Below, piece after piece: positions 63,230-64,000 of a stretch of DNA of 64,000 nt. This DNA comes from Marinobacter fuscus (lineage in GTDB: Bacteria; Pseudomonadota; Gammaproteobacteria; Pseudomonadales; Oleiphilaceae). A model generated the notes under the pieces. That model was not told where the DNA came from. It searched no databases and saw only the letters and a list, made by a program, of their open reading frames with translations. Position 1 is the first letter of the stretch. Each line of letters opens with the position of its first letter. The stretch lies in NCBI RefSeq assembly GCF_003007675.1, contig NZ_PXNP01000083.1, forward strand, positions 1 to 64,000, in the 5' to 3' direction. The position numbers were made by a program, and so were the translations under genes.

Positions 63230-64000
63230 CACATCATTTCTTCACCGGCACCGCCAAGAGAGATCTCGCCGGCTTCGGCCATTCGCCGGGCCACGGTGAT
63301 AATGTCTTTCTGGGCCGATTCCACTTCGCTCACCTTGACCGGGCCTTTGGCCTCCAGGTCATCCTGCAGCAGCTCAGCCGCGCGCTTAGACATGTTCTTG
63401 AAGATCTTTTCCTTGACCGCGTCGTCTGCGCCTTTGAGGGCCACCACCAGAACATCCGACGATACCTCTCGCAACAGTACCTGAATGCCACGGTCGTCGA
63501 TGTCCTTGAGGTTGTCAAATACGAACATCAGGTCTTCGATGGTGGACGCAAGATCCGGATCCATGTCCTTGATCGAATCCATCAACAGGCCTTCGATGCT
63601 CCGATCCATAAAGTTCATGATGTCTGCAGCCCGCTTTACGCCGCCAATGCGGCTGGTCTGGGCCGAAGAGCCACCGGAAAACTGCTTCTCGAGAATGTCG
63701 TTAAGCTCCTGCAGCGCCTGTGGCTGGATGCTTTCCAGCGAGGCCACCCGCATCATCACATCCAGCCGCACCCGCTCATCCAAAGTTGCCAGAATTTCGG
63801 CAGCCTGGTCTGGATCAAGGTAAGAAATGACAATGGCCTGAATCTGAGGGTGTTCATAGCGGATGATATCGCCCACGGCCCTCGGTTCCATCCATTTCAA
63901 GGTATCGAGCCCGGTGGTATTACCGCCCACCAGAATCCGGTCGATCAAACTGGCTGCCTTGTCGTCACCCAGCGCCTGGGTGAGCATGGCCCGGATGTAG
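63229..64000 (-). CDS. fliG: Flagellar motor switch protein FliG (N-terminus outside window)
   Basis: The C-terminal 257 residues of FliG are present; the frame remains open to the window edge (YIRAM before the first internal Met at 63987). The segment covers part of the N-terminal, the middle and the C-terminal domains: LKWMEPRAVGDIIRYEHPQ (EHPQ motif), DVMMRVASLESIQP, and FVFDNLKDIDDRGIQVLLREV with the torque helix. Roughly the first 80 residues are missing. Confidence 0.95.
   Translation of the reverse strand, partial: YIRAMLTQALGDDKAASLIDRILVGGNTTGLDTLKWMEPRAVGDIIRYEHPQIQAIVISYLDPDQAAEILATLDERVRLDVMMRVASLESIQPQALQELNDILEKQFSGGSSAQTSRIGGVKRAADIMNFMDRSIEGLLMDSIKDMDPDLASTIEDLMFVFDNLKDIDDRGIQVLLREVSSDVLVVALKGADDAVKEKIFKNMSKRAAELLQDDLEAKGPVKVSEVESAQKDIITVARRMAEAGEISLGGAGEEMM

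Noticed and set aside
1-64000. tRNA, rRNA or CRISPR array
   Set aside because: No cloverleaf-type segments, rRNA conserved blocks or regularly spaced repeats were noticed; the intergenic gaps are too short for most of them.

Overview
The window most resembles a marine gammaproteobacterium of the Marinobacter / Pseudomonas-relative type. The evidence is moderately high GC content, one large polar-type flagellar and chemotaxis cluster (FlhF, FleN, MotCD, HptB-HsbR-HsbA), a PsrA-type regulator, a 180-kDa NAD-glutamate dehydrogenase, a methylthioinosine phosphorylase and a nine-gene cytochrome c maturation operon. Genus assignment is inference; no rRNA or tRNA gene was seen. Almost the whole sequence is coding, and no gene-free stretch exceeds about 250 bases.

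Region 1 (1-2200) is accessory. The right part of an IS66-family element (start of tnpC, tnpB, tnpA and a doubled terminal repeat) abuts a RelE/ParE-type toxin gene whose native start has been replaced by the IS end. An AT-rich orphan SAM methyltransferase follows.

Region 2 (2200-15000) is housekeeping: methylthioinosine phosphorylase, MscS channel and L,D-transpeptidase in one operon; psrA behind a double PsrA-like operator; a membrane protein of unknown function; riboflavin synthase; the paralogous rRNA methyltransferases RlmG and RsmC; and NAD-glutamate dehydrogenase.

Region 3 (15100-22100) is a Bat-type operon: MoxR ATPase, DUF58, DUF4381, BatA, a BatB-BatC fusion and BatD. Region 4 (22100-29400) is the ccmABCDEFGHI operon on the minus strand, with gene order ccmA to ccmI in the direction of transcription.

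Region 5 (29500-37300) pairs a FliK-like protein with a free-standing FlhB C-terminal domain. On the opposite strand is an operon parA - cheW-like - cheW - DUF2802 - [degenerate PCMT methyltransferase fused to a GspE ATPase] - MoxR-like AAA ATPase. A good sigma-28 promoter match lies upstream of parA and a sigma-54 match upstream of cheW. The PCMT-GspE fusion with its translationally coupled MoxR partner is the least explained and most interesting unit here.

Region 6 (37400-64000) is the main flagellar cluster on the minus strand. In transcription order it reads fliG (cut by the window edge), fliH, fliI, fliJ, hsbA, hsbR, hptB, fliK, fliL, fliM, fliN, fliO, fliP, fliQ, fliR, flhB, then an inverted upp-uraA pair, then flhA, flhF, fleN, fliA, cheY, cheZ, cheA, cheB, motC, motD. 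Sigma-54-type -24/-12 elements were found by eye ahead of fliK, fliL and flhA. They suggest RpoN-driven structural operons feeding FliA-driven chemotaxis genes, as in Pseudomonas.
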